In this document: positions 12,681 through 13,960 of the stretch, piece after piece
How the letters are laid out: each line of letters starts with the position of its first letter
How positions within the stretch are numbered: position 1 is the first letter of the stretch
DNA from: an uncultured Eubacteriales bacterium
Lineage (GTDB): Bacteria; Bacillota_A; Clostridia; Christensenellales; Aristaeellaceae
DNA length: 13,960 nucleotides
Reading direction: 5' to 3'
Assembly: GCA_902775835.1 (NCBI GenBank)
Contig: CACYNZ010000187.1
Location: 1 to 13,960 of the forward strand
The notes under the pieces: generated by a model
Told to the model about the DNA's origin: nothing
The model's database searches: none
Seen by the model: only the letters and a program-made list of their open reading frames with translations
Position numbers and translations under genes: made by a program

Positions 12681-13960
12681 ACGCGCTTCCTCCGCATGCG
12701 GCAGATATAGAATCCGCCTTCCGCACCAAGGCCCTGCACCAGCTGCACGCCCAGTCCGGTCTTGCCATGCCAGGCTTCAGGCACCTGGGCCTCCCAGGCT
12801 TCCGCCTCAAACTCGGGATGCGCTTCCAGGAATGCACGCACCTGTTCCTCGTTTTCCTCCGGCAGAATGGAGCAGGTGGCATAGACCAGCACGCCGCCCT
12901 TTTTCACATACCGGCACACGGTGGACAGAATGGCCGCCTGGGTGCCCCGCAGCTCTTCCAGCCGCTCAGGGGTCAGACGGTAGCGGCTGTCCGGCTTCTC
13001 ATGCATTTCCCCGGTACCCGAGCACGGTGCATCCAGAAGCACGGCATCCATGCTCTGTTCCAGATCTTCGCGGAAAACGCCCGCATCCCTCACCATGGGC
13101 CGGACATTGTCCAGGCCCAGACGCTTCACCTGGGCCTCGATCAGGGCCACCCGGTGCTCATACTTGTCCCAGGCCTGCACCCTGCCGGTTCCGCCCATGA
13201 GCTCGGACAGATAACAGCTCTTTCCACCGGGCGCGGCACAGGCGTCCAGCACGGTCCAGCCGCGGCGCGGGGCCAGTGCCAGGCAGGCCATCTGGGACTG
13301 CAGGGACTGAATGGAGAAATTGCCGGACAGGAAATCCGCATCCTCACCGGGATTGGCCATGTCCTTCACTTTCCACGAGTCCGGCAGCGGTCCCTTCTCC
13401 CAGGTCCATACCTTGCGGGAAAGAAGTGCCTCAAACTGTTCCGGCGTCATGCGAAGGGCATTCCTGCGCAGCGTCACCGAGGTGTTCCGGCCGCTGGCGG
13501 CCACGATCTGCGCCGTCTCATCCAGGCCATACGCCTGCACAAACTTTCCCACCAGGAATTCCGGCATGGAATACACCACGGACAGGGATTTTTCCGGTTC
13601 CGCCACAGGATCCGGGAACACGAGCTCATCTTTTTTCCGGATCAGGTTGCGCAGGATGCCGTTGCATACGCCCTTGAGCCCTTCCATGCCAAGTTCCTGG
13701 CACAATTGCACCGACGTATCCGTGGCGGCCATGTCCGGAATCCGGTCCTCCAGCAGAAGCTGGCAGGCGCCCAGACGCAGAATGTTTCTCAGACGGATAT
13801 CCGTATCCTCACGGGCCATCACCTGGCTCAGTGCCGCATCGAGGTACATCAGGCGGTCCAGCGTGTCATAGGCCAGACGGGCGGCCAGTCTCCTGTCCAG
13901 CGGGGACAGACCGGCACTCACCAGCTCCCGGTTCAGGATCAGGGATGCCCACGCTCCGCG
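12677..13960 (-). CDS. rsmB: 16S rRNA (cytosine-967-C5) methyltransferase RsmB (5' end outside window)
   Basis: RsmB (Sun/Fmu) methylates C967 of 16S rRNA with SAM. An in-frame GTG at 13921 could be read as a start, but the frame stays open to the window edge. The extra 13 residues (RGAWASLILNREL) match the NusB-like N-terminal domain, so the true start lies outside. Numbered from that GTG, the NusB-like RNA-binding part spans about 1-110 and the Rossmann methyltransferase part about 200-414. Motifs are SAM-binding DACAAPGGK (226-234), DAPCSGTG with C300 (motif IV) and YATCS with C350 (motif VI), the two cysteines of m5C enzymes. The C-terminal end overlaps rlmN. Other NOL1/NOP2/Sun members lack the NusB-like part, which favours RsmB. 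Confidence 0.95.
   Translation of the reverse strand, partial: RGAWASLILNRELVSAGLSPLDRRLAARLAYDTLDRLMYLDAALSQVMAREDTDIRLRNILRLGACQLLLEDRIPDMAATDTSVQLCQELGMEGLKGVCNGILRNLIRKKDELVFPDPVAEPEKSLSVVYSMPEFLVGKFVQAYGLDETAQIVAASGRNTSVTLRRNALRMTPEQFEALLSRKVWTWEKGPLPDSWKVKDMANPGEDADFLSGNFSIQSLQSQMACLALAPRRGWTVLDACAAPGGKSCYLSELMGGTGRVQAWDKYEHRVALIEAQVKRLGLDNVRPMVRDAGVFREDLEQSMDAVLLDAPCSGTGEMHEKPDSRYRLTPERLEELRGTQAAILSTVCRYVKKGGVLVYATCSILPEENEEQVRAFLEAHPEFEAEAWEAQVPEAWHGKTGLGVQLVQGLGAEGGFYICRMRRKRV

Noticed and set aside
11628..12710. Plus-strand open frame of 360 codons opposite rlmN
   Set aside because: Antisense shadow of a gene with complete radical-SAM motifs.

Overview
This 13.96 kb window is a GC-rich bacterial chromosome segment in which every gene I can support lies on the minus strand, so genes are read from high to low coordinates. 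Gene content and order point to a Bacillota genome, most likely a Clostridia-type anaerobe. The evidence is the rsmB-rlmN-prpC-prkC-rsgA-rpe cluster, the tilS-hpt-ftsH cluster, a PASTA kinase, AGGAGG-like ribosome binding sites, and GTG/TTG starts. The exact lineage cannot be fixed from the sequence alone.

Region 1 (13960 down to about 5758) is one tightly packed operon. It contains rsmB (5' end outside the window), rlmN, a PP2C phosphatase (prpC), a PASTA-domain Ser/Thr kinase (prkC), the ribosome-assembly GTPase rsgA, ribulose-phosphate epimerase rpe, and two exported proteins of unknown function. Most junctions overlap by 4 or 8 bases. The run closes with an intrinsic terminator at 5758-5792. 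In Bacillus-type genomes thiN follows rpe; here the two exported proteins stand in that place.

Region 2 (5711 to 5040) is a single-gene unit encoding a DtxR/MntR-family metal-dependent repressor. It has a recognisable sigma-A-type promoter overlapped by a near-palindrome (a candidate operator), a leader of about 145 nt, and two tandem terminators.

Region 3 (4957 to 1) starts at its own promoter with a 9-bp perfect inverted repeat at the predicted transcription start. The first gene encodes an unusual membrane protein: a Gln/Gly/Pro/Tyr-rich tandem-repeat N-terminus, three membrane segments, and an outside part with an NTF2-like region and a His/Cys metal-binding-like motif. It is followed after one base by tilS, whose reading frame is broken by a one-base shift near 2262-2279. 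Then come hpt and ftsH; ftsH has an extra promoter and runs off the left edge.

Functionally the window joins translation quality and ribosome maturation (rsmB, rlmN, rsgA, tilS), envelope or growth signalling by reversible phosphorylation (prkC/prpC), membrane proteolysis (ftsH), purine salvage (hpt), pentose phosphate metabolism (rpe) and metal homeostasis (the DtxR-family regulator). The items most worth a second look are the repeat-rich membrane protein with its inverted-repeat control region, the broken tilS frame, and the two exported proteins in the thiN position.
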